This document shows positions 22,563-35,959 of a stretch of 64,000 bases of DNA, in pieces. Under the pieces are notes generated by a model. The model saw only the letters and a list, made by a program, of their open reading frames with translations, did not search any database and had not been told where the DNA came from. The position numbers were made by a program, and so were the translations under genes. Location of the stretch: positions 813,001-877,000 of the forward strand of contig CALYLW010000125.1 of the NCBI GenBank assembly GCA_944989445.1, in the 5' to 3' direction. The DNA is from Ampullaceana balthica. Lineage: Eukaryota > Mollusca > Gastropoda > Lymnaeidae. Each line of letters begins with the position of its first letter. Position 1 is the first letter of the stretch.

Positions 22563-22701
22563 TGAGGAGTCAGTCTTTGAAGATCCGGTTAGTGAAAAAA
22601 ATAATACTCATTCCTCTGATCCAGATGAGAAAAATGAAATAGACAGGTGGATGACATGTCAAATTTTACTTTTCTTCATTATGTCAAAGAACTGTCATTA
22701 A
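22563..22701 (+). CDS. Candidate alternative IMPDH C-terminus (alternative acceptor)
   Basis: An AG acceptor (ctttggcag, preceded by a branch-like ctgat) lies 47 bp after the normal stop. Splicing exon 14 here keeps phase and would replace YEKRLY with about 45 residues starting EESVFEDPVSEK, rich in acidic residues and serine, ending at TAA 22699-22701. A possible donor (gacag/gtggat) at 22647 would give an 84-nt cassette. The pyrimidine tract is weak. Vertebrate retinal IMPDH1 isoforms are known to carry alternative C-termini, but homology to those is not claimed. Confidence 0.3.
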
Positions 22702-22724
22702 ATTGGTTTTACATTGTTGGGGGC

Positions 22725-22730
22725 AATAAA
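22725..22730 (+). promoter_or_regulatory. Candidate IMPDH polyadenylation signal
   Basis: AATAAA 210 bp after the IMPDH stop, the first canonical hexamer downstream. AT-rich flanks contain others further on, so the choice is an inference. Confidence 0.45.
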
Positions 22731-25700
22731 TTTAATAAACAGCAAATACCATTGTTAATTGTTGAGCAAACTTAGCAATGAGAGGATCACTTTTAAAGAA
22801 TGACATTAAGATGATTTTTTAAAAGGAAAAAAGATAAATAAAAAAAAACATTTTTATGAATTGACAGTTAAAAGGATTTATCATTTCTTTTGAGAGCTGT
22901 TAGATTGATGTTAATGGATATAAGATAATTTTTGTATTTTTATTTATGACGTAAAAATTTATTTTATTGTACTCCATCATAGACCAGTTAATGCCCACAA
23001 TAGTTTCATATTGACCATGCACGTGACAAATCCAATGCTCATTAGCGTAATGTTTAAACATCACAGTCTCCGTTGTTAAGGATGTAATTAATCATTAAAA
23101 TTTTCTTTTCTCAAAAGAATTTTTTATGTCTTGTAATTAAATAATTTTTTCATCAAATAGTGTTACACTGTTTGCAAAATTCAAGCTGTCATTGTTATTA
23201 AATAATGTATTTATTGGAATGGGATCCACTTTTTACAAAATACATGGTGTCCTTGTCATCAAATAATATGTCTAATTTAATATAGATTCACTGTTTTCAA
23301 GGTACCAATATGGAATCCATTCATTGAAATTATTATTAGAGCATTATTGGGTATATTTTTCTTCACTTTTATTTATGATTTAATTATGTCAGTTTTTATC
23401 AATTGATTTTTTGCTTAAAGAATTGACTTGGCTTTTTTAAGAATTTTCTTTGAATGTAAACATTAAGCAGCATGTTAGCATTTACTGGACGTCAGATGGT
23501 GTTCAAGGCACAAGGAGATTGTGGTGCTATTTATTTAATCATTGAATTGTAATAGGTAAATTTCATATTGTGAAGTAATATTTTAATGATAGAATCCGCT
23601 CAAAAATTGCTTCAACATTCTTTAGATCTACAGCCAATGTTTTTCATAAATGTCCAATAATTAAAAATGTTAAATTAAATTTGGTTCCCAAGGCCCTTAC
23701 AAATTTTTGACTGTAGCTACTAATTCTTTTTGTTAAGTTATGTTTGATAAGAATGTGATTTGCATACGGGTAAAGTTATGTGGAAAAAAATTTTGTTAAG
23801 ACATTTCATCTAAAAAAATAAAAGTAAAACTGCTTTAAAAATGCATCATGTTAGAAAAAAATTGATATCTTTGAGGTGTGTTGTTGGAGTTACATACTAC
23901 ATAATTATATATAGATCCAATAAGGTTTGTTGAAGATTTAAAGATTGAAAGCTCTTACCATTTTAATACATATGACAAGGGATGAATGGTTTTGTAAACT
24001 AAACTAAAATGAGATTAGGAATGGTAAATGTGCTGTAGGAAAAGTGGGGAATCATTAGTATTAGGGTTTAACAGCAATTTAGCTTTTTTTAATCGTATAA
24101 CTGTAAATGTTTATGTGTTCTTTTTCAATAAGAACTGCCAACTGACCTGATTTTGATGGAAAAACCATTTTCTTTCCTACATTGTAAAATTAGGACCAAT
24201 AATCTTGTCTTTGAGGACCATTCAGTGCTAATGCAGCATCTGTAAGTTTAAATCATTTTTTATTTTAACAATTTACTCCAGACTTTCAATCTTTTTGTCA
24301 ACTGCCTTAATTTTTCAAAGTAAAGTGTTCATTTTTATTTAGTATAATTTATTTCTTTATCTTTTCCTTCATGAAAATGGCATATCTGTTTCAGGCTGTC
24401 GCTCCCACATATCAAATGTTAGGTTAGTTGGTTTCAATTCTACATGGTTCTTTAAATAAACATGTACTAAATATTCCATTTGAGCAGATAGGGTTGAAAG
24501 TTCCTGTAGCATGACACATTACTTTTCATAAACTTTATTTTATGTTGTAAAGATTATTGTCCTATATTTTAGTAGCATTTCCTAATCCAAATTGATTGTA
24601 TGTGACTTGACATAATTTGACAGTGTGTGCGTGTGTTTGTTTGGTTGTGGTGATGAAGTGCAGGACTTTTTCAGTTAATTGTTTTAAATGTAAGTGGATG
24701 TGATTGAATAATTACATAGAGCAATATTTTATTTGAAGTCTTCTTATTTTTCAATTAAGACATTTATGTGAATATAGTCTCAGTAAAATCTATTAAAAAT
24801 GTTCATTGTTTTTTTTATTTCCCTTCAAATAAATAAAACATTCTTAAACTACTTACAGAAAGAACTCATCTTGGCATTCCATATTTGTTTATGCTATTTT
24901 AAGGAACAATCTATATCTTATTTTTTTAAAAACTGCCACTTCTTGCAGGCTGAGTTATGGAGATTGCAATGTCTCAATTAAAAAAAAATGCATTGAGCAA
25001 AAAGTCTAGTGTTGTTCATACTTCTATTTAAGTGATGTATTGTATCTCTTCCTTGCCTGCATTACACTTCAACAAGTTTATTTCTTCAATGAATTCCTCA
25101 TTTTTATATTGACTGTTTACACAAGCCTATTTATCATACTGTTCAAAGCTCCTATGTATGTTAAAATAATCTGCATTTATTGTCAACTTTACCTAAAACA
25201 TTTACCTTTTTCTTCTTTACTCTGTTCAGTTCTTTTAATTTTGTTTTCTTTTGAGTACGAAATATGAATGGACATTAATAAAAGTGACATAAATTAATGC
25301 TTTCTTGTGTTTTTTATTTTGCATCCATCGAATACGAATGAAGTTTTTTGGAACCTTACTTTTTTTGGAAGATTCTTGATGCTTTTGAAAAGAGTAATTC
25401 TCATTGTTGCTACTTAGGTTTGAAATTTTTTGCAATATTTAAAAAGCAAAATGGTACAAGTCTCCTGTCAATGGTGGATGTAATATAATATAAGTACCAC
25501 AGATAGCACAAAATAATGTTCTTTTGTATAAATTAATCAATTTATGGTGCTAACATTACATCTACTAACGAATTTTCTCAATATCTAGAATACCTTAAGA
25601 TAACAATCTTTTGTCTATAATATATTTACACATATTACAAGCACGGCTAGACAAAATATTTGGCGTTCCAAAACATCAAATTTTACATTCACGATTCAGA

Positions 25701-26251
25701 AAAGAGATCGAGTTGTCTTTAATTTTTATTACAAAGTCTAAGTTTTTCAGTATAATACACTACCTAACTTTAACATTTCTGTAACATTACCCAGTAGGCC
25801 GGGTAACATTACCTTGTAAGCAGGGTAAACGTTCTACAGCAACACATATCTGTTAAGATATTTATTTTAAAGACGTGTTAAATTCTTTCATGATGCTTAC
25901 AGGGGGCATCGAACACGGACTGCGTATTTTTCTTTTATAACTGAAAGCACACCTCGATTTATTTATTTTTCGAATCTATTACTATAAGAGGGAGATACTA
26001 CATGTATTGCGATGCAGCCTATTTACAATTTATGAGAACTCGTTTTCATTGCGCCAGACGCTCTTTAGTCATTGGATTTTTAACAAAAAAGTCTTTGAAC
26101 ATTCAATAGGTCGAAACATGACCAGAGATGCAAAGATGCCCCTGAAATACGATCACTTTATTGATCACTTGTTAACTACCTGTAGTACACTCTTCGTTTC
26201 TCATCGTAGTCACAGGGATGAAGGGGCCACGTTTTTAACGGGCGGCGGCGG
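22731..26251. other. IMPDH 3' flank, AT-rich, no gene supported
   Basis: Strongly AT-rich. Exon-like pieces exist (24396-24421 bounded by tttcag/gttagt; 24951 after cttgcag) but no coherent product. Further AATAAA hexamers near 25280. Treated as unannotated. Confidence 0.4.
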
Positions 26252-26612
26252 CGTGTCCATGAATGACGTCACGCACCTAGGGGGTCAAAGATGGGGGACG
26301 GGGGTGTTTAAGAAATGTGACGTCACATCAAAAAGCGCAACTTTAAATAAAAGTTCCACTTAAATATTTGATTGTAGCCTATACAATTTATTTAATGACG
26401 TTTTACATGGCTTCACGCAAGTTACGATATTAGAGTGCAACCTAACACTAGATACATACTTAAATGACAAAAAAAGTTATTTGAAACTTGCTCATTTTCA
26501 AATAGAAAAATGGCTTGTATGGAGGGGGGGGGCAAGGGGGCAAAGCTTTGTGACGTCATATTGGAGAAAAATCTGCCAAAATAGCGTGACTTCATTTATG
26601 GACTTCCCCTGT
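26252..26612 (+). mobile_element. CGTCC-MITE family copy
   Basis: tccatgaatgacgtcacgca at left, gcgtgacttcatttatggac at right, full-length interior. TGACGTCA at 26264, 26318 and 26551. Termini slightly eroded. Confidence 0.82.
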
Positions 26613-26682
26613 GTAGATTTTCTGGTGTGGCTAGTCCAGAAATACACAATTTACACGGAAACTGCACAGAAAGAAGAAGATA

Positions 26683-27267
26683 CAGTCAGACCTCTCTAAG
26701 TAGAACTCAAAGGGACACGCAAAATTTTTTTTTAAAAACCGACTTACGGGGTTTTCGAGTTAGAGAAAATGGCGTAATATGCTCATATAATGTTGATATT
26801 GAGAGTGGGAGGAGGAAGCCATAAAAGCGAGAAGGCTTGATAGGAACGAGAGGCGGTGTCTGATGTTTCATGTGAAAGATGCCGACTTAGCTTTGAAATA
26901 CCGATACCACCGAAAAAGCCCCTCCCCCTACACTTAACTCCCTCCACAGTGGGATGGGGAGGGGGATTCAGATTTTCCCTTTTACTAGTTTTACACAAAA
27001 ACCATTGAAAATTCGACTTACGGAGGTTGGCAGGAGCGGCCTTTGGGGGTGGCAGCTGGGGCAATCGCCCTAGGCCCCGCACTTAGGGGGGTCCCGCGTT
27101 TCAGACTTGAGACAATATTTTAGTAACAAAAGAGCCGGCAGATATTGCACTACTTAGTTGGCGCAAGAATTGATCTAATCTAGGGGGGTCCCGCGGTGTC
27201 ATTGTTGCACCAGGCCTCACGCGTACCTAACGCCGCCTCTGGCGGTTGGAAGCTAAAAATCTTCGAG

Positions 27268-27268
<1 letters not shown>
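26683..27268. mobile_element. pogo-like terminal-repeat element, split by a hAT MITE
   Basis: Starts cagtcagacctctctaagta after TA; gacttacggggttttcgagt is echoed in reverse sense near 27012 (attcgacttacgg) and by cttcgagttaa at 27259. Resembles Tc1/pogo-type ends; no transposase remnant seen. Confidence 0.45.
27031..27241. mobile_element. hAT MITE nested in the pogo-like element
   Basis: 211 bp with inverted ends caggagcggcctt / aacgccgcctctg and 8-bp flanks gaggttgg/gcggttgg (7 of 8). Contains ggggcaatcgccctaggccc. Confidence 0.8.
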
Positions 27269-29190
<1,922 letters not shown>

Positions 29191-29269
29191 ATATACCCGC
29201 GCTTTTGCATATGATACAAACATACAAAGATACTAACAACAACTGAGCTTTATATATTATATATATATA

Positions 29270-29760
29270 CTAGCAACAAAGCCCGTCCAAGGACGGGAAT
29301 AAGTGTAGGGTGACCTGTGAAATTCATGGTAGGACATAACAACATTACCCACCCCCGTCTGTCCAGAGACCCTACCCCCATACCACGGTCTTTCCATAGA
29401 CCCTACCTCCCCCCCACATCACGGTCTGTCCAGAGACCAAACTTCCCCACCCCACGCCGCGATTTTTCGCGAGACCCTACATCCCCTCCATCGCAGTTTG
29501 TCGAGACCCGCCATCTTGACCGACCATACACGTGTATCACGTCAAAAATACTATACATTATAGTTATTACAACATTACCCACCCCCGTCTGTCCAGAGAC
29601 CCTACCTCCCCCCCACACCACGGTCTGTCCAGCGACCCTACCCCCCAACACCACGGTCTTTCCAGAGACCTTACCTCCCCCCACACCGCCGGTCTGTCCA
29701 GAGACCCTTCCTCCCCCCCCCCTTACACCGCGGTCTGTCCAGGGTTATGATAAATAACCC
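29270..29760 (-). mobile_element. Helitron-like element with C-rich minisatellite
   Basis: Read in reverse, the 3' terminus is cccgtccttggacggg, a perfect 7-bp stem, then 12 nt ending CTAG: the classic Helitron 3' end. The body is an array of ~36-bp units with gtctgtccagagacc and C-runs, plus a 233-bp higher-order duplication (29337, 29570). The opposite end is not sharply defined. Confidence 0.75.
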
Positions 29761-29989
29761 GTAAAAACAAAGTTTTTTTACTACAAAATCCCAACGCGCA
29801 CCGCTCAAAATAAACTCTTAGAAAAAGAACTGCACCAAAAATAGCTAGTTTTGAACGTCTGTCAATATGTAAATGATATTTAATTTTTCTCCGCCAGTGA
29901 TTGGCTGAGGGAGTCTGTAGGTGTTTGTAGACCTGCCAGCCGAATTTTTTTAAAATTTCGGCTGGCTTACACAATTTTTTCGGCTGATA

Positions 29990-30640
29990 TCCGGATTAGC
30001 CGGATTTTTAAATTTTGGCTGGCTGATATAATTTTTCGGCTGATATCCGGATTAGCAGTATTTCTCCGTAAATTGACATTTGCAGCAAAATATTCGTAAA
30101 CATCACCCAGTGATGTTCCAGCAAGTGTTACAGGTGCCGGTATGTTGAGAGATGGGCAATTAATTTTGAAGAAGTCAACAAAACCATCTTTAGCCACATT
30201 TTCAAAGGTGAGCAAGTCTCTAAAGAACCAGATAACGATATCTCTTGTCAGTTCATGACTTGATGTTGCCTGACATTGACTGTTGCCTTCTCCATACTTA
30301 CGGAAATTTCCCAAAATTTTATTGACTTTTCTTGACTTTGTACTGACACATTGTGCTTGACACTTAAGTGAAGATTCATATTGCCACTTGATGAAATTGC
30401 GGAAAAATTGTTTACTTTTGAAATGTGACCCTTGTCATCCAATGACTGCTGAGCAGTAAACAGCTGACAATAAACTCGATCTTCGTCTACATTTCTCCCA
30501 CCAGCAGAGAACAGGCCACCAAAATATTTCCAACATTGTTCTTTAGAATTTCCATGTAGGCTAGACGGTTTAGGTTTAACTTGTGGGTTTTTAATGAACT
30601 GCCTTTTTCCCCGGTTTAGATGACATTTGCTGACATTTGA
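29990..30640 (-). pseudogene. ZBED/hAT transposase N-terminal fragment, frameshifted
   Basis: Reverse-strand frames at 30248-30646 and 29967-30314. The first has a BED-finger-like stretch (CWKYFGGLFS, YCQLF, GHISKVNNFSAI, NMNLHLSVKH); the second continues ELTRDIVIWFFRDLLTFENV then VDFFKINCPSLNIPAPVTLA, typical of ZBED-type hAT transposases before the catalytic domain. A frameshift separates them and the rest of the transposase is missing. A 59-bp near-repeat (cggctgatatccggattagc twice) replaces the 3' side. Confidence 0.72.
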
Positions 30641-31313
30641 GTTCACCTAAAATCATCATATATTCATAAAGAATTGTTACATCAGAAATGGTGTAACGTA
30701 AAAAGGTAATCCTGCAGTCTTAGCACGTATATTATTTCACTGCGAATTTTAATTTTCTTGTGAGAACTTTCGTTTTTAATTTATCAAATGCATTTATATA
30801 TGTTATATTTTAGCAATTATAGCGCTATTGTGTAAGGCTTTTTAATTTATAAGGCTGTTTTCGGCCCTTGACGCTACATAATCAGAGTAGAGTAAGATAC
30901 ATTCATTTTGTTTATCTAGCACCTTACTTGCTGGGTTGTCACAGCAAGAGGCCAAATGAAATTTTCTCCCTTACAAACATACAAAAAAGAATCAAACATC
31001 TAGTAAGGAAATAAAAAATGAAATTTTCATTAAAATATTTATTGATCTTCTAAGAATCCTAAAATAGATGAATGAAACTTTTTTTAAAAACATCTGCAGT
31101 CAGTAAATTTGTTTTAGCATTGGTCGTTCCAGGTAAAAAAAAATATCTAACTAGCAAGGTGCTAGATAAACAAAAATGATGTATCCTACTCCGATTATGT
31201 AGCGTCAAGGGCCGAAAAAGCCTTATAAATTTAAAAGCCTTACAAACAGAGGCGTCACTAGGGTTGGTGTCACCCGGGGCGGTAGTTCATGGTGTCACCC
31301 CTTCACGACTGAA

Positions 31314-31706
31314 GGGACCGTCCATAAATGACGTCACGCGAGGTTGCCGATTTTTACCCCACCCTCCCCACATCGTTATGCTTTATCACAAAAACTTAGA
31401 CCCCATTCCTTTTTTACGATATGACGTCACAAAGCTTTGACACCCCCCCCCCAAGCCGTATTTTCTCAATAAAAATTAGCATGTTGCAAATTATTTTTTG
31501 TCATTTAAATATGTATTTAGGGTAAGTCTGCACTCTAATATCGTAACACGAGTGAAGTCATTGAAAACGCAATTAAATAAATGGTAAACAATCAAATTAT
31601 TAAGTGGAACTTTTATTTAAAGTTTCGCGTTTTTGATGTGACGTCACATTTCTTAAACACCCCCCTCCTCGTACCACATCGTCACAGATGCGTGACCCCC
31701 CTCCTA
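31314..31706 (-). mobile_element. CGTCC-MITE nested in the hAT
   Basis: gggaccgtccataaatgacg at left and shared interior; TGACGTCA at 31329, 31422 and 31639. Right end eroded around ctcctatggcgg. Confidence 0.8.
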
Positions 31707-31797
31707 TGGCGGATTAAAAGGGGGGTGCTGAACGGGCTAAAGCCCCCAATAATTTAAGGGCCCTCAAACTTATTATGAATTATAGTGTATAATAAAG

Positions 31798-33590
31798 ATG
31801 CAGGCCATTATGTTTGTACGAATCCCTGAAAATGCCTTGGACAGTCATACGGAAATGCTGCAAATGAGTAGGAAGTATAACGGAAACCAGGCTATTCTTC
31901 GTGAGAAGTGCATTGTAGCTCATTATGTGCCGTGCACAGCTCATTCCTTTAATTTGGTTGGGAAAAGAGCAGCAGGTTGTCCTACTGCGGTCAGATTTTT
32001 TTGTCTTCTGCAAAATCTTTATACCCGACTTGTAGCATCTACTCATCGTTGACAGGTACTTCAAAAACATATGAAATTGATACATGCTAACAAAGCCTTG
32101 TCTGACACAAGATGGTCAGCCTGACATGATGCTGTAAGGTCTGTTAATAACTCATACCATGAGAATATCGCAGCACTGGAGAATTAGCAACGAATGAAAA
32201 TCAGCCATGTGACTGCCGACTTGAAGAAGAAGGATTTCTAAAGAAAATTGAACAACTGGAAGTCGCTATTTTACTTGAAATTTGGGAAACACTTTTAGAA
32301 AGGAATTCTCTCATTGAGTTTGTTAAAATATACCATTCTTAATTTGATACCTATGAAGACAAAGGAAAGGAAAACTACGTGGTAAAAACAGTGTAAACAA
32401 TCTTCAATACTATCAAACAAAAAAGAAAGCGCCAGTTTGATAAAGGGACATCAACAAAACAGTTATCTCCTCGAGACAAAAATTCAAGATTGAGGTATTT
32501 CTGGTAATCATTGACGAACTTTCTTAAGTCCTACAACATTGGTTAGAGGCATATAAATACATTCATGAGAAATTTGGCTTTCTTACAAACCTAACTGAGC
32601 TCAGCACTTTCGCCACCCGATGGGCAGCAGCCAAGTTAATGGAAGAACATTCAAGTGATTTCGAAGAAGGGGTCGGGTGAATCCGAAGCGACCGTTTCGT
32701 CCCCCTCAATTTACTAGCAACACCATCGAGCGGTGCCGGTTTAGGGCCAGGAGCGCCAGTACGGATTAGCAAAAAATGATGCGAAGAACGCATTGGACGT
32801 CAGCTCTTAGGAAACCTTCCAGTGGGGGTTGCACCCTAGGTAGGTCTTTGACGATCCCCCGGTCTGCGGCGGTCCTAACCATGGAGACCCGTGTGTTTTG
32901 CCGGGATGGCGCCAAAGTCGTAGCGGGTCGTAGTAGGGAATTAAACCACCTCCTTGTAAGGGCAACTTAGTGGGAGGCATCTTCGACTCTATGTCCTGGA
33001 TGCCCAGGTGGCCGCTTCTGAAGCGACCGATTCCGGGGGGTTCCTCAGCTGTTACGTCCCTTTGGGGGCCAGATGGCGAAGGGGGTTTTCCGCGAAGACA
33101 CATAAAGAGCACTAGGCTCGCGCCTTCTGATTTTCTTCCACATGTAGGTTCATGAGTGATTTCGAAGACTGTTTACCTTCAGAATTAGTCCAATTTTCAG
33201 AACTCTTAAAAAAGTTATTGTCCAGCCCCAGGCTCAGGGTAAGGAAAAGTAATTAGCACAAAGCGAAACTCAAAAAACTTGCACAGAGCTAAAATTTGTG
33301 CTGCTTTTGAATGAGCTATATTTCACATAGTCCTTTACAAATGTACACATCGCACTTCGCATCTATCTTTCAATGATGACATCAACCTGCAGCTGAGAGT
33401 GATCCTTTTCAAAGTTGAAAAGAATATATAATTATATATTATAATATAATGAGTTAGAATTTTCATGGGACAAAAAAGACTGAATATGCTCTCTTTAATG
33501 AGCATTGAAAAAGAACTTGTAAGCTTACTCAGCTTTATTGACTTGATTGAAAACTTCACCATTTGAAAAATTCGCAAAAGAAAGTTGTAG
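31798..33590 (+). pseudogene. hAT transposase pseudogene (ZMYM1-like type)
   Basis: Reads MSRKYNGNQAILREKC, VPCTAHSFNLVGKRAAG and LYTRLVASTHR, then KALSDTRWSA, KKIEQLEVAILLEIW, KYIHEKFGFLTNLTELSTFA and, after the insert, DFEDCLPSELVQFSE, SFSKLKRI and the C-terminal dimerisation region (MSIEKELVSLLSFIDLIENF). Order and motifs match hAT transposases related to vertebrate ZMYM1-type domesticated proteins. Multiple stops and frame changes; not functional. Confidence 0.85.
32669..33150. mobile_element. GC-rich insertion with 14-bp target duplication
   Basis: About 485 bp, clearly richer in G+C than its surroundings, inserted in the hAT transposase. agtgatttcgaaga flanks both sides (32654, 33154). 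The 14-bp duplication suggests target-primed retrotransposition. No terminal inverted repeat or recognised protein; family unknown. Confidence 0.7.
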
Positions 33591-33820
33591 GTTGAAAAAT
33601 AATCATACATATTTTTCAATAATTTTTGTTATTTCAAATAGAGAAAACAATTCGTTACCTCATTAATTTTTTTTTCAAAATACGGAATAACGCGTAATAC
33701 TATTCTTTACCGGGGCGCGTTCGTAAGCACTAAACAGCGTAAGTCGAGATGGGGCTGTCGTAACCGGAGGACTACCTGTATATAAACATGCATATCTATG
33801 CTTTCATGCCTTTAATAAAT

Positions 33821-34310
33821 ATATATATATATATAAAAAAATATTAACTCAAAGAAACTGAAATCATAATTTTCCCCAAGAAAAACATCAACAAAGAAAA
33901 CCCAACTTTTGATTATTTTTTTTTGTGGGGGGGGGATAAAATCGTATTCCCCACACCCCACTGTGGTGGAGGGAGTCGTGAGGTGGGATTCGTCCATGCT
34001 GTCGTTGTGTCCAAGCCCAAATGGCTTTATAATTTATATCTTTTAAAACAGAAGACACTGCCTCTTTCATTCCAGCCTTTTGTAAAGATCTCTCTGCTGC
34101 GACTATTTCTTTTCTTTTTTTTCCTAATTTGTTTTAATATTGTTTTTGTGTTGGGACTGTTTTATTATTGCAAGTTAACTGATTTTTTTTTAATAAGAGT
34201 TTTCACGTTTAACGTATTTCATTGTATTTCTTAATTTCTGTCCAGATTAAAAAATGTGTCATCTTTTGTTTTCTGACATAAAATCGTACACAGTAACATT
34301 TCAGGCTCGG
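33821..34310. other. Non-coding remainder inside the hAT
   Basis: Follows the transposase C-terminus; a short (AT)n near 33820 and AT-rich sequence up to the hAT right end. Nothing coding recognised. Confidence 0.4.
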
Positions 34311-34889
34311 GTGTCACCCCCTGATGGGTGTCACCCGGGGCGGCCCGTCCCCCCCGCCCCCCCCCCTAGTGACGCCACTGCTTACAAATTAGCGCTATAA
34401 TAAATAAAATATAACATATATAAATGCATTTAATAAATTAAAAATGAAAGTTCTCACGAGAAAATTAAAATTCGCAGCAAAACAATTTACGTGCTAAAAC
34501 TTCAGGATCACCTTTAAAAATCATCGTCATTAGTTTATTATTGTCTAAACTAGTATCTAGTTAATTGCAAACAAAACTCTAAACAATAAATTTAGGCTTA
34601 CCTATCTGCTAGTAGACGATCTTTGAGCCATACTTGAGTAATAATAAATCGCCTATTTACGACAAAGCTTAACGATAACTTAAATTAATTAATTAATTTA
34701 TTTGTATTTTAATTAGTATTTTATAAATTAAGATTGTAAGAAAAAGATAACTTGCAAGAACTGTATCAATGATTATTTAGGTTTAAAAAAAAACTGTACA
34801 AATAACTCATTTTTGTCACACTTTCAGCGACGGTTATTCTAAAAATGCACTCGATCTTAAAACGGAACGCAATTAATCTTAAGAAAACA

Positions 34890-35040
34890 AAAACATTACC
34901 TTACGGCGGCTCGTTCATTTTTCGGCGGATTTACGGCCGACAAAATACGGCGGCTAATGCGGCGCGCAGCATATTTTCCGGCGGATTTTAGGCGGACGAA
35001 AATTTTGCGGCGTATTCGGCGCGCGGCGTCGGCTGAGGGG
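34890..35040. repeat. CGG-rich imperfect repeat
   Basis: Recurring ttcggcggatt and gcggcgcgcagc-type words in an AT-rich setting; no frame of interest. Family not recognised. Confidence 0.4.
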
Positions 35041-35426
35041 TCTAGGTGTTTTATAGGGACCATTCGCTATCGATGTCCGCACATAAAATTGCCTTCTATT
35101 ATATAGGATATAGCCTATGGAAATACTAGAGATAAAACGTCAAAAATGACGGAATCTTTTTTGGTTTGTACACAAAGTATTTCATAATAATTATAAATCC
35201 TCAAATCCTATTTTTACCACGTTCCCTTTTCAAAAATTAAAATATAAGCTAAAACAATGACGTCATATAATATATTTTTTTACAGTGCGTCTTTAATTTA
35301 TAATTATTTTGCACACCTTTTTGAGCGCCTTCCGATGCACGCCTTATATTAAAATATAAGCTCAAACTCAGTTGCGTAGCTAGAACTTTTGCCACCCGGG
35401 GCGGTCTCCAATGTGCCGCCCTTTGT

Positions 35427-35690
35427 AGGAACCGTCTATAAATGACGTCACGCACCTGGGGCGGGGAGGGGAGTCATACACTTGTGACTATGTGTGACGA
35501 GGGGGTGTGTTTGAGAAATGTGACGTCACGTCAAAACGCGCAACTTTAAATAAAATTTTCACTTAAATATTGATTACTGAAACTTAATTTAATGACGTTT
35601 ACGTAAAAAGCGTGTTACGATATTAAAACATAATTAAATAACAAAAATTTGATTTGAAGCATTCCTAATTTGATAATTCCCGTTGTCTGT
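35427..35690 (+). mobile_element. CGTCC-MITE nested in the second hAT, 3' end lost
   Basis: accgtctataaatgacgtca at left, TGACGTCA at 35443 and 35521, shared interior to gatttgaagcattcc. Confidence 0.78.
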
Positions 35691-35959
35691 ATGTATGGTT
35701 GTAATGTAGGTGGCGCTGCGAATCGATGTAATGCTGTTAGGTGGCGCTGCGATCTATTTTGTTTTATAGTGCTGCACCATAAATAATACTTTTCGAACGT
35801 TCCGCATAAAATTGTTCAATATGATAATAAATGAATCAAATAAAAATAAATAAAATAAATGAAAGTTCTGTATTACGTTATTTTTAATCTGATGTGTATT
35901 AATTTTGAAAACTTCCGTCATTTTTAACGGGTGATACGCTAGTGTAATCATATTTATAC

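Larger units (their letters stand above)
31247..34380 (+). mobile_element. hAT transposon, transposase-bearing remnant, 3.1 kb
   Basis: Inverted ends cagaggcgtcactag / ctagtgacgccactg and a perfect 8-bp duplication cttacaaa at 31239-31246 and 34381-34388. Holds a decayed transposase, a nested CGTCC-MITE and a nested GC-rich insert. Parent-type of the short copies at 702 and 45470. Confidence 0.92.
30702..34517. mobile_element. Long-inverted-repeat (foldback) element interrupted by a hAT
   Basis: Left arm 30702-~30935 (tcctgcagtcttagcacgta ... cggcccttgacgctacataa ... agcaccttactt) is complementary to the right arm, which lies in two pieces, ~31145-31246 and 34389-34517, split exactly by the hAT at 31247-34380. 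Without the hAT the element is ~680 bp with ~230-bp arms. No coding frame. Confidence 0.8.

Noticed and set aside
24396..24981. Extra IMPDH 3' exons at 24396 and 24951
   Set aside because: Acceptor-like sites exist, but joining them gives immediate or short stops and no consistent frame; AT-rich sequence produces such sites often.
29317..29757. 146-codon Pro/Thr-rich frame
   Set aside because: Arises from the C-rich minisatellite; repeats in protein mirror the DNA unit and the reverse strand is open too.
32776..33155. Overlapping frames of 60-100 codons in the GC-rich insert
   Set aside because: High GC lowers stop frequency; frames on both strands are equally open and match nothing I recognise.
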